NCBI RefSeq assembly: GCF_023705585.1 | Contig: NZ_BOQE01000001.1 | Coordinates: 3,070,710 to 3,134,709 of the forward strand | DNA from: Collibacillus ludicampi | GTDB lineage: Bacteria > Bacillota > Bacilli > Tumebacillales > BOQE01 | DNA length: 64,000 bases | Reading direction: 5' to 3' | Part shown: piece by piece, positions 36,252 to 44,993 of the stretch | Numbering within the stretch: the first letter of the stretch is position 1 | Layout of the letters: the number at the start of each line of letters is the position of its first letter | Translations under genes and position numbers: made by a program | The notes under the pieces: generated by a model | Told to the model about the DNA's origin: nothing | Database searches by the model: none | What the model saw: only the letters and a program-made list of their open reading frames with translations

Positions 36252-36325
36252 AAGTACAGGAACAGGCGAATCCACTGAGCAAACGTTCATCCAGAAAACT
36301 TTACCATAGAAAGGAGACGACCTCA

Positions 36326-36955
36326 TTGATACAATACACGATAGCCAAGATGTTGTTACAGATCGGCGCTGTCACCTTGCGGCCTAAGGAACCTTTCACT
36401 TGGACATCGGGAATCAAATCTCCCATTTACTGTGATAACAGACTTACAATCTCTTATCCGTATATCCGCGATACGATCGCTAACGGTTTCCAGAAAATCA
36501 TTACGGAACAATTCGGGGCTGTGGACGTCTTGGCCGGAACGGCGACCGCCGGCATTCCCCATGCCGCGTTTGTGGCACAGAAAATGATGCTTCCGATGGC
36601 ATATGTACGTGAAAAAGCCAAAGGACATGGGAAAGAAAATCGGATCGAAGGGATCATTTCCGAAGGGGCGCGAGTGGTCGTATTTGAAGACACGATCTCC
36701 ACGGGAGGCTCTTCCTTAAAAGCTGTGGAAGCGGTACGCGAGGCAGGTGCAGATGTAGCGGGGGTCGTTGCCATTTATCATTACGAATTCGATCGAGCGA
36801 TACGATCATTTGCAGAAATGCGTGTTCCGTGTTTTACATTGACAAATTATAGCACGTTGATTGATGTTGCGCGCGAAGAAGGTTTTATTAACGAAGAGGA
36901 ACTCGCGGTACTCCGTGAATGGAAGGAAAATCCGGAAGGATATGCCTGGAAGTGA
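36326..36955 (+). CDS. pyrE: Orotate phosphoribosyltransferase
   Basis: The 209-residue enzyme joins orotate and PRPP. The PRPP motif is VVVFEDTISTGGSSLKAVEA, the substrate part includes FTWTSGIKSPIYCDNR, and LAGTATAGIPHAAFVA is the second phosphate loop. The start is TTG 36326, behind AAAGGAGAC. It is the last pyr gene; the following gene is a Crp/Fnr regulator with its own control region. Confidence 0.95.
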   Translation: MIQYTIAKMLLQIGAVTLRPKEPFTWTSGIKSPIYCDNRLTISYPYIRDTIANGFQKIITEQFGAVDVLAGTATAGIPHAAFVAQKMMLPMAYVREKAKGHGKENRIEGIISEGARVVVFEDTISTGGSSLKAVEAVREAGADVAGVVAIYHYEFDRAIRSFAEMRVPCFTLTNYSTLIDVAREEGFINEEELAVLREWKENPEGYAWK

Positions 36956-37012
36956 TTTCGTCTTTCAAGATCGTCATTCTCACCGCTTGCCGGTTCGGCT
37001 TCCGCATGATAT

Positions 37013-37029
37013 CGTATACTTTGTATACG
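37013..37029. repeat. Perfect inverted repeat upstream of the Crp/Fnr gene
   Basis: CGTATAC (37013-37019), three T residues, then GTATACG (37023-37029), ends 30 bases before the regulator's start. It could be an operator for autoregulation or part of a promoter (TATACT). The half sites do not match the usual Crp or Fnr consensus. Confidence 0.45.
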
Positions 37030-37059
37030 TTTGATGCGGTTAGCAGGGGAGGGTGAAAG

Positions 37060-37743
37060 GTGGAGGATTGTACAATCTGCGCGTTGCATGAATACGAGCT
37101 CTTTAAAGATCTCAATCAAGCGGAACTTGAGTTGCTTGGAAAACGAAGCCAAGCGACGATCGTTCCGAAGAGAGAGTACATCTTTACCCCTGATTCCCCA
37201 AGCGATGCGGTCTATATGTTGAAAAAAGGCCGGGTGAGAATCTCGCGCCTCTCAGAAACGGGGAAGCATTTTACCCTGGTCATTTTAGAACCGGGAGACA
37301 TATTTGGTGAGAATGCCATCTTTGGCGACGAACCGCGGCGTAATTTTGCCGAAGCGCTCGATGACGCACATATCTGTATGATTGATAAACGCGATTTTGA
37401 GACGATTGCGGCGCAAAACCCGCGCATGTCCCTGAAACTGGCTCAGATCGTCGAACAGCGTTTGGCAGAAGCGCAAGAACAGATGGAGAATCTCGTCTTC
37501 TATGATGTACAGACGCGTCTGGCCCGGCTCCTTCTCAAATTGGCGGATATTCACGGCAAGCGTACAGAAAGCGGAGCTGTTCAGATCGGTATCAAGCTTA
37601 CCCATGAAGATATAGCGAGCCTGATTGGTTCAACGCGTGAAACGACGAGTAAAATATTAAATGAGTTTAAATCGGCAGGTTATATCGACGTGATCAAACG
37701 TCACATTCTTTTACTTGATCAACAATCGCTTGCGAGTATGTGA
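37060..37743 (+). CDS. Crp/Fnr family transcription regulator
   Basis: The 227-residue protein has a cyclic-nucleotide-binding-like beta roll (FTPDSPSDAVYMLKKGRVRI, LEPGDIFGENAIFGDEP) and a winged helix (LTHEDIASLIGSTRETTSKI). Two cysteines near the N-terminus (CTICALH) could bind a metal or sense redox, but the four-Cys pattern of FNR is absent. The effector is unknown. The start is GTG 37060 behind GGGAGGGTGAAAG. It is likely a single-gene unit with a terminator directly after. Confidence 0.88.
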   Translation: MEDCTICALHEYELFKDLNQAELELLGKRSQATIVPKREYIFTPDSPSDAVYMLKKGRVRISRLSETGKHFTLVILEPGDIFGENAIFGDEPRRNFAEALDDAHICMIDKRDFETIAAQNPRMSLKLAQIVEQRLAEAQEQMENLVFYDVQTRLARLLLKLADIHGKRTESGAVQIGIKLTHEDIASLIGSTRETTSKILNEFKSAGYIDVIKRHILLLDQQSLASM

Positions 37744-37746
37744 TTG

Positions 37747-37775
37747 AGCCTTCTCCTTCAGTGGGAAGGCTTTTT
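37747..37775 (+). terminator. Terminator after the Crp/Fnr gene
   Basis: AGCCTTCTC (37747-37755) pairs with GGGAAGGCT (37763-37771) with one wobble, followed by TTTT. It lies four bases after the stop codon. Confidence 0.8.
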
Positions 37776-37937
37776 GGTTACTTTGAGTTAATCACGATCC
37801 GGCCGGGCGTGTGCTTTGGCACGTTCCGCGGAGATCCGCGAGACGATCTCAAAGTCTCTGTGCAAAGCATTACGCCTACCTTTAGCTCCCTCATGCGCCA
37901 AATGGGATTCTAAAAAACATGAAAGAGGTGGGCGAAC

Positions 37938-40900
37938 ATGAAAAGAGGGGTCATCGTACTGCACCGGCCAGGGAGTGCTGCTTTCGGCGTCGTACTGGAG
38001 GATGTCATTCGCTTTGCTAATGAGGGACATGTCGCCTACGTTCTCCCTTCCCAAAAACTTGTACCGCGAGCGCTCCGTCGCTTGGCACAAGAATCTACTG
38101 ATTTGCAAAAAAGGGTCGATGTACGTACATTTGACAGGTTTGTCCGCAGTCTGGCCCGGAGCAGTAAAACGTTACTTACATCGGAACAACAGAAATTGAC
38201 AGTCCTCATGGCGGTTGAGCGTGCCGCAAAGAAGCAGCCTTTTTCTTATTTTCGCGATTCGCTGACACATACCGGTTGGTTGCGCGCGATCGAAGAGTGG
38301 ATCGGCGAAATGAAACGCGCCGCCGTGACGGTCGAACAGTTACGGGAACTATGGTCGAACGGGACACAAAAACAGAAAGAGCTTTTCATGATTTTTTCGA
38401 CCTACCAAGAGCTTTTGGCTGCCATGGGGCTGGTTGATCATGAAGAAGAGTATCTTGAGATGATCGACTGGTTAAAAAATACCGAAAATCACGTTCAGGA
38501 TGTACCCAAGCGGGTGGTTCTCGAACATTTTTACGATTTGAATCAATTGCAAGCCCATGCTTTACAGGTATTGGCTGAACGGGGAGTCGAGATCTATTTT
38601 CACGTTGAATATGACGGGACGAGAAAACATGTGTTTACGGAAGCGCACCGAACGATTGATATTTTGCAATCGATCGGTTTCGATGTTGAAAACGAGAGGA
38701 ATGTACAAGTGCAGAGTTTACGAACGGCCGACCTGCAATTTCTCATTGATCGATTTTATGTACCCGATTTCTCCGTTCAACAAAGGAACGGAAAATCTGT
38801 TGAAATCGTTGAATCATCGAGCCGTCTGCGTGAAGTGGAAGCGGTTGCGGCCCGTATCAAAACATTCGTGCGGGAACAAGGATATTCACTGCAGGAAATC
38901 GGGATCGTTGTTGCCAATATGGAAGAGTATGAGGATGTACTTTTATCCGTCATGGAAAGGGCAGGAATCCCCCTGTTTTTCGCGAAAAAACAGAGGTTGA
39001 ACGAAAACACGCTAATTCAGAGTGTACTACAATTTCTTCGTGTACGTATCGAACATCCCAAAGATTTCACTCATATGTGGCTGAGCCCATACTTTCCATG
39101 GGGCGAAAAATCGGGCGAGCTGCTTGAAATCTATCGTGCACTCGGAAAGCCTTCGTCTGCGGAAGAGTGGCAAATACGCGTTGAGCAGTTAATCAAATCC
39201 CATCTGGATTCAGGAAATTTGGAAGAAGAGAAGCGGATTCGACAGCTCTTCTCACAGGGATTATGGCTCTACCAATTGCTCGAACAGATCCCCGAAGCAG
39301 CGACAGTCGATCAGTTTGCCGTTATGATACGAAACCTCGAGGAGCTTGGGGGTTTTCATCAAGGGTTCCGCCGACTGTTGGAAGATGAGGACGAACGCGC
39401 ATTTTTACTGGTTACGCGTGATATGAAAGCATTGGTCGCTCTTCATGAAGTCATGGATGAGATCGGGAATCTTGCGGCGATGGCGGGTGAAGCGGACAAA
39501 GAGATTCCCTTGTCGGAATATGTTCGACGCTTGCAGCTCTCTTGCGAGAACAAAGAGTTTGCCTATCAATCGGGGGTCAAAGGCGGTGTGCATATCGTTC
39601 ATCCGAACCATATCCGCGGACAAATGTGGCGTGCCGTGTTTGCCATCGGGATGTTGGAAGGGGAGTTCCCCCGCGCAGTAAAAAACGATTGGCTTTTGCC
39701 GGATGAAGAACGGTACGATCTAGAACAAGCCCATATCCGGCTATGGTCGTCACGCGATCTTTATAATGGACAGAGTTACCGCTTTTATATGACAGCGGCT
39801 TCCGCACGAGAAAAGTTGATTCTCTCCTACCCGTCAACAGGAAGCAACGGAAAAGAACGGTTACGTTCCACGTTTGTCGAGGAGGTTCTGCGGCTCTTTG
39901 ACAAAGAGAGCGTGAAGTTTCACTCGATCGCGATATCTGACGTTGTACCGCAGAGTTATGGGGAATGCGTAACGATGGAAAGATTCACGGAAAAGGTGAT
40001 CGCTGATATTTCTTCCTGTCCGGATCAACCTACCTTGGCACTCTTCAGGTATCGTCCGTTGAGAGAACGACTCCGAAATCTCTACCCGCGCATCCAAGTC
40101 GAGTGGGAGAGGAGAGGCAGGGAGTTTGGAGCGTTCGACGGCGTCTTGCAGTCAGCTCATGTGAAGCAAAGGGTTCAGGAGATGTTCGCGCATCATGTAT
40201 GGAGCGCATCTCAGCTGGAAACATTGATGCAATGCCGCTTTGCCTTTTTTGCGGAACGTCTCCTTCATCTCTCTTCCTGGGAAGAAGAGGATGACGCGAT
40301 GTCTCCGATGGAACAGGGGAATCTGCTGCATATGATTTTATTTCGCTTCATGCGGGAGAAAAAGGGAATCGTTTGGCAAACGCATGAGAAAGAATCCCTG
40401 TTGCAAGAATTGCTTGCTCGCGCGAAAATGGAGATCAACAAATACCGGGAAACACATGCGCTGCAGAGACGGAACCCCGTGTTGTGGCAGATCGATGAAG
40501 AGCGTTTGCTTTTACAGTTAAGGCGTTTTTTTGATGTGGAATGGAAGAGGCGTGAAAGCGAACGGATGGGACTGTCCCCGGACTTGCTGGAGATTTCATT
40601 CGGCATGCCTGTGGACGTGGAGAATGCGGACGAACGTTCCCGAAAAGAGTCCATTTCTTTGACCTTTGGCGATCAGACGATCCGTATGCGAGGGAAGATC
40701 GACCGTGTGGATACATCGCCGGACGGACATTTTGTAGTATACGACTACAAAAAAGGGACGGCCCCTGTTTCGCAGCAAGTGAGAGAAGGGATCTATATCC
40801 AATTGCCTCTCTATCTCTGGGTTTTGGAGAAGGGATTCGGTTTTGACTTGGCCAAGGCACAGGGGGCCGCGTATTTCACGCAAAATGATCGCAACCAAGG

Positions 40901-41138
40901 ATTTTGGCGGAAGGAGTCATTGAAAGAGTTAGGGATTCATCATAGTGTCTCTAGCAAGATCGAGCAGAGCGAGTGGGAAGATGTCATGAAAACCATAGAG
41001 CAACGGATTGCTAATACGCTGCAACTCGCCATGCAGGGGAATTTTGCTGTTGTTCCCGCGATCGAATGTCCTTCCTATTGCAGGTTCCGTCATGTGTGCC
41101 GCTTTTCTGAAGAACGATTGCAGACACGGAATGATTGA
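37938..41138 (+). CDS. addB: AddB subunit of the ATP-dependent helicase/nuclease
   Basis: The 1066-residue protein has the AddB/RexB layout: a degenerate helicase-like body and a C-terminal RecB-type nuclease with GKIDRVDTSPDGHFVVYDYKK. Four cysteines (one in METLMQCRFAFF, three in CPSYCRFRHVC) fit the iron-sulfur staple of AddB. The N-terminus (LHRPGSAAFGVVLEDV) lacks the GxxGxGKT Walker motif of B. subtilis AddB, so it resembles RexB in this respect. With AddA it processes DNA ends for recombination. AGAGGTGGGCGAAC precedes the ATG; addA starts 40 bases downstream. Confidence 0.92.
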   Translation: MKRGVIVLHRPGSAAFGVVLEDVIRFANEGHVAYVLPSQKLVPRALRRLAQESTDLQKRVDVRTFDRFVRSLARSSKTLLTSEQQKLTVLMAVERAAKKQPFSYFRDSLTHTGWLRAIEEWIGEMKRAAVTVEQLRELWSNGTQKQKELFMIFSTYQELLAAMGLVDHEEEYLEMIDWLKNTENHVQDVPKRVVLEHFYDLNQLQAHALQVLAERGVEIYFHVEYDGTRKHVFTEAHRTIDILQSIGFDVENERNVQVQSLRTADLQFLIDRFYVPDFSVQQRNGKSVEIVESSSRLREVEAVAARIKTFVREQGYSLQEIGIVVANMEEYEDVLLSVMERAGIPLFFAKKQRLNENTLIQSVLQFLRVRIEHPKDFTHMWLSPYFPWGEKSGELLEIYRALGKPSSAEEWQIRVEQLIKSHLDSGNLEEEKRIRQLFSQGLWLYQLLEQIPEAATVDQFAVMIRNLEELGGFHQGFRRLLEDEDERAFLLVTRDMKALVALHEVMDEIGNLAAMAGEADKEIPLSEYVRRLQLSCENKEFAYQSGVKGGVHIVHPNHIRGQMWRAVFAIGMLEGEFPRAVKNDWLLPDEERYDLEQAHIRLWSSRDLYNGQSYRFYMTAASAREKLILSYPSTGSNGKERLRSTFVEEVLRLFDKESVKFHSIAISDVVPQSYGECVTMERFTEKVIADISSCPDQPTLALFRYRPLRERLRNLYPRIQVEWERRGREFGAFDGVLQSAHVKQRVQEMFAHHVWSASQLETLMQCRFAFFAERLLHLSSWEEEDDAMSPMEQGNLLHMILFRFMREKKGIVWQTHEKESLLQELLARAKMEINKYRETHALQRRNPVLWQIDEERLLLQLRRFFDVEWKRRESERMGLSPDLLEISFGMPVDVENADERSRKESISLTFGDQTIRMRGKIDRVDTSPDGHFVVYDYKKGTAPVSQQVREGIYIQLPLYLWVLEKGFGFDLAKAQGAAYFTQNDRNQGFWRKESLKELGIHHSVSSKIEQSEWEDVMKTIEQRIANTLQLAMQGNFAVVPAIECPSYCRFRHVCRFSEERLQTRND

Positions 41139-41178
41139 TACACATGATTTTCAAAGTGATGCGTGAGGAGGAACCGGT

Positions 41179-44100
41179 ATGATCACCCTCGATACTCAAG
41201 TGTCCTCGTTGACTCCTGAGCAGAAGTTGACGGTCGATTCGCTGCATGTCAACACGATCGTCCCGGCGGGTGCGGGCGCGGGAAAAACGCGTGTCTTGGT
41301 CGAACGTTTTTTGCAAATTGTGGAGGAAAATCCTAGAGGACGCGAGAATGTTCTGGAGACGATCATCGCGATTACGTTTACGGAGAAAGCGGCTTTGGAA
41401 ATGAGAGAGCGTGTGCGGCGGGGAATCGAAGAAAAAATCAAGCATTTCCACGAAAAAGGGGATTTTCAAACACTCGTCAAATGGCAAAAGGCATTGAATG
41501 ACCTGTACCGTGCATCCATTTCAACATTTCATTCCTTTTGTGCCCGCCTCTTGCGGGAGTACCCGGTGGAAGCTGGGATTGACCCCCGTTTCTCCGTCCT
41601 CGATGACACGGAAAGTGCCTGGCTGCTGAAAGAGGCGGTTGAAGAGGCCATTCAGAATCGAATCATGCGCGATCATGCGATGAAGAAAATGGTTGTCGCA
41701 TTTGGATATCCGCGCATCGTGAACGAAGTGACATCGCTTTATCAAGTGATTGCGGGAAGCGGTCTGTCGCTTGATGAGGTGAGAGACAGAACTTGGATGG
41801 ATTGGGAATCGGCGAAACAGGAGATGCAAACGTTTCTTGCCGCGAGGGTGGAGGAACTGTTGGTAGCCGGTGATGGATTGGCTGACTATCCCGTATCAAC
41901 GAAAACCAGTCAAGAGTTCCGTTCGCTGTGGGAGACATGGCGCAAACACATCCGTTCATCCGCGAAGGATGTCGAGCGGTTGATGGAAGTACTCGATGCA
42001 TTGTGTGTCTTCGTCAAGAAATCATGGGGGAGAAATCCTGAACTGACGAAAGCAAAAAATGATTTCAAAGATCACGTACTCCTCCCACTTCAGGAACGGC
42101 TGCAAGCGTTTTGCTATCATGCCTTTGAACGTGAATCACTTCACAGTCTTTTGGATCTGTTAACAGAAACGGAAAAACGATACAGTCGGGCCAAGCGGGA
42201 AGCGGGAGGGATCGATTTTGACGAATTGCAAATCCGTGCGCTTCAATTGTTGGAACGACATGAAGAAGTCCGACGAAAAGTACAGGCACAGATCGATTTT
42301 TTGATGGTAGACGAGTTTCAGGACACGAACGATTTGCAGAAACGATTGATTCGTCTGTTAGTAGAAAGGGAAAACGAAATTCCCAAGGGATCGCTCTTTA
42401 TCGTCGGCGATCCGAAACAGTCGATCTATCGCTTTCGCGGTGCCGATGTGACCATTTTTTCCGAAATGCAAAAAGAGATCGAAGAAATGGATGGACGCAT
42501 CGCCCCGCTTGTAAACAATTTTCGCTCGGATCCCCGATTGATTGAATTTGTCAATGGTTTTTTCACGAAAATCCTGGCGGGAGATCCATCATCTCCTAAT
42601 TATTACCGTCCTGCCGTGGCAAAAGGGAAGATGGCAAGAGGGGATACACCTGTTGAATGTTTACTCATTCCTCAAAAAGACGAGCGAGAAGAAGGGGAGG
42701 AATACAGAACCATTGAGGCGCGTTGGATCGCTCGGCGCATACATGACTTGCTGCAGGAAGGATACCGCTTCGGTGATATCACGATTCTGTTTCGCTCGAT
42801 GTCAAATGTCAAATTGTATGAAAGAGCACTGGCTGAAGCGGCCATTCCGTTTTATGTCGTTGGGGGACGGGGTTTTTATCAGAAGCAGGAGATTCGCGAT
42901 CTCGTGCATGTTTTGACTTGGTTGACCGATCGATCCAACCGGATCGCTTGGGCGGGGATGTTGCGTTCACCGTATGTGGGTCTGTCGGATGATGCTTTGT
43001 TTTTGCTTGCACAAGCAGGCGTGAATCTGTACGAAGTAGAAACGTGGAAGGATATTTCCGGACTCTCGGAAACAGATCGCGAGAAAATGAACGTTTTCTG
43101 CTCCTGGTTTTTGCCTTTGCAAAAACAGGCCGGGCGTGTTCCAGTCGATCATCTCATCCGGGAGTTGATCGAAGGGAGCGGGATCCGGGCGATCCTTTTA
43201 ACGACACCTGATGGCAGGCAGTCTTGCGCCAATTTGGACAAGTTTCTCGATTTTGCCCGTAGTTTTCGCGTACAGAGTTCATCTTCCTTACTGGAGTTTC
43301 TCGAACGGGTGGAACTTTTGACAGAGGAGGAAGTACGCGAAACGGAAGCGGCGATCGAGACTCCTGACAGCGATTCGGTTCAATTGATGACGATTCACCA
43401 GTCAAAAGGTTTGGAGTTTCCGGTCGTCATTCTGCCCGATCTTTCACGTGTACCGAAACATGACACCTCCCTTTTTTATTTTGATCGTTTTCGGGGGATT
43501 ACGTCTTGTATTGTGGATGAGGACGAGAAAAAAATGCCTTTGCGCCATTTGGATCTCAAACAGATCAATCACCGCCTCGAACAGGAAGAATCGGTGCGGG
43601 TGCTTTATGTGGCGGTAACGAGGGCGAAAGAACGCTTCATATTCACGCTGATGCCCGAGGAAGCGAAAGAGAAAGAACGGCGTGATATTCTTGAGTACCG
43701 AAAGTGGAGCGAATGGTTTGATGCAGTTATGGACATTTCCGGAATCGACCGGGATAGAGGCGTATGGAACGTTGAACTCTCGGGACAGCCGTTTGTGATT
43801 CGTGTGCTGGAGTATGACGGGAAAGGCCGACCGTCGGACGAAACGATTGGTTATTCAATAATGAGGGACCTTTTTGAAAAGGAGTTGTATGAACCAAAGG
43901 ATTCGGTGGTTCCGGAGGAATGTGCAGGGATCGAACCTTTTGTTTCGGAAGGAGAAGCGCCCGTTCCACTCTCCGTCTCAGCGATCATGACGTATTCTAC
44001 CTGTCCGCGACAATATTATCTCGCGTATGTGTTACAGATGCCACGGTGGGAATACGGAGGCACAGATGAAGATGACCGCGAAGCGATGACAGAATGGGAG

Positions 44101-44859
44101 GATGCCGTTTCGGCGAACGGTGAAGATCGCGATGTTGTCGGTCCGCTCGCAGTCTCTTTGTCACCTGCTCTGCGCGGAATGGTCGCTCATAAAGTGATCG
44201 AAATCTTGCGTGCGCCCAGCGAGCATCATCCATTGGCGGCAAGCGAGAAGGAAATCGAAACAGCGATCCATGAGGCTGTACGTCAATTGGACGTTGATGC
44301 ACTTTATATTCCGTATCTCTTCCCCGATGTGAAGCGCTGGATAAACCAATATGTACAAAGCGATCATTATCGAAAAGCGGCAGTAGCGAAGTGGTTGAAT
44401 GAGGTGCGTTTCACTCTCCCATTGAACGGATATCTGGTGGAAGGTATCATCGACCGATTGTCAGTACATGAAGACGGCACGTTAACGGTGATTGATTTCA
44501 AGACCAACCGTTTACGGGAAAAGAGAGATTTTTTTATCAAAGTGAAACTATATATGCCACAGCTCCGTATCTACGCTCTCGCTGCTGAGGTTATCATGGG
44601 ACGGCAACCGGATAAAGTAGCTCTGCATTTTCTCGATTGGGGCGATCAATACGAAAAACGCGTCGATTCGCAGTGGATGGAAGAGGCGCTTTTGGAGACG
44701 GAACGTTTGCTGCAAGCGATGAAAAACAGCAAGAACTTGCAGGATCATCCGACAAAACCGGGCCCTCATTGCAAAAGCTGCACATATCGCGCGGTTTGCA
44801 AAGCGGCAGAAGAGGATTCAACTCCATATAGGCCCCATGTGGAATACGTAAACCTTTAA
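41179..44859 (+). CDS. addA: AddA subunit, UvrD-like helicase and nuclease
   Basis: The 1226-residue protein is a superfamily 1A helicase: Q-motif LTPEQ, Walker A AGAGAGKT (residues 30-37), Walker B LMVDEFQDTNDLQ, GDPKQSIYRFRGAD, and motif VI VRVLYVAVTRAKERF. The C-terminal nuclease has VEGIIDRLSVHEDGTLTVID plus the Lys. Unusually, it also has a Cys set (CPRQYYL, then CKSCTYRAVC) that looks like an iron-sulfur staple. The ATG follows GAGGAGGAACC. A terminator follows at once, so addBA is a two-gene operon. Confidence 0.95.
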   Translation: MITLDTQVSSLTPEQKLTVDSLHVNTIVPAGAGAGKTRVLVERFLQIVEENPRGRENVLETIIAITFTEKAALEMRERVRRGIEEKIKHFHEKGDFQTLVKWQKALNDLYRASISTFHSFCARLLREYPVEAGIDPRFSVLDDTESAWLLKEAVEEAIQNRIMRDHAMKKMVVAFGYPRIVNEVTSLYQVIAGSGLSLDEVRDRTWMDWESAKQEMQTFLAARVEELLVAGDGLADYPVSTKTSQEFRSLWETWRKHIRSSAKDVERLMEVLDALCVFVKKSWGRNPELTKAKNDFKDHVLLPLQERLQAFCYHAFERESLHSLLDLLTETEKRYSRAKREAGGIDFDELQIRALQLLERHEEVRRKVQAQIDFLMVDEFQDTNDLQKRLIRLLVERENEIPKGSLFIVGDPKQSIYRFRGADVTIFSEMQKEIEEMDGRIAPLVNNFRSDPRLIEFVNGFFTKILAGDPSSPNYYRPAVAKGKMARGDTPVECLLIPQKDEREEGEEYRTIEARWIARRIHDLLQEGYRFGDITILFRSMSNVKLYERALAEAAIPFYVVGGRGFYQKQEIRDLVHVLTWLTDRSNRIAWAGMLRSPYVGLSDDALFLLAQAGVNLYEVETWKDISGLSETDREKMNVFCSWFLPLQKQAGRVPVDHLIRELIEGSGIRAILLTTPDGRQSCANLDKFLDFARSFRVQSSSSLLEFLERVELLTEEEVRETEAAIETPDSDSVQLMTIHQSKGLEFPVVILPDLSRVPKHDTSLFYFDRFRGITSCIVDEDEKKMPLRHLDLKQINHRLEQEESVRVLYVAVTRAKERFIFTLMPEEAKEKERRDILEYRKWSEWFDAVMDISGIDRDRGVWNVELSGQPFVIRVLEYDGKGRPSDETIGYSIMRDLFEKELYEPKDSVVPEECAGIEPFVSEGEAPVPLSVSAIMTYSTCPRQYYLAYVLQMPRWEYGGTDEDDREAMTEWEDAVSANGEDRDVVGPLAVSLSPALRGMVAHKVIEILRAPSEHHPLAASEKEIETAIHEAVRQLDVDALYIPYLFPDVKRWINQYVQSDHYRKAAVAKWLNEVRFTLPLNGYLVEGIIDRLSVHEDGTLTVIDFKTNRLREKRDFFIKVKLYMPQLRIYALAAEVIMGRQPDKVALHFLDWGDQYEKRVDSQWMEEALLETERLLQAMKNSKNLQDHPTKPGPHCKSCTYRAVCKAAEEDSTPYRPHVEYVNL

Positions 44860-44885
44860 GCTCTTCACTGGAGAAGAGCTTTTTC
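44859..44885 (+). terminator. Terminator of addBA
   Basis: AGCTCTTC (44859-44866) pairs with GAAGAGCT (44873-44880), then TTTTT. A second hairpin lies downstream (GCGGCAGC 44959-44966 with GCTGCCGC 44973-44980, and a T run five bases later), perhaps a back-up. Confidence 0.85.
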
Positions 44886-44993
44886 TCTCACATCATGGTT
44901 CACGCATGTTTACCTTCAGAAACCTGCCATCACTTAGCGGTGTTTGTTTATAATACTTGCGGCAGCTGGGGTGCTGCCGCGTTGGCTTTTTTA

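Noticed and set aside
35649-36326. 225-residue minus-strand frame opposite pyrF
   Set aside because: It is the antisense of a clear pyrF gene, without ribosome binding site or family features.
44949-44991. Tiny RNA gene: TATAAT, GC-rich hairpin and T run between addA and the protease
   Set aside because: No -35 element at the right distance (GCCATC at the expected place), and the hairpin is explained as a second terminator for addBA.
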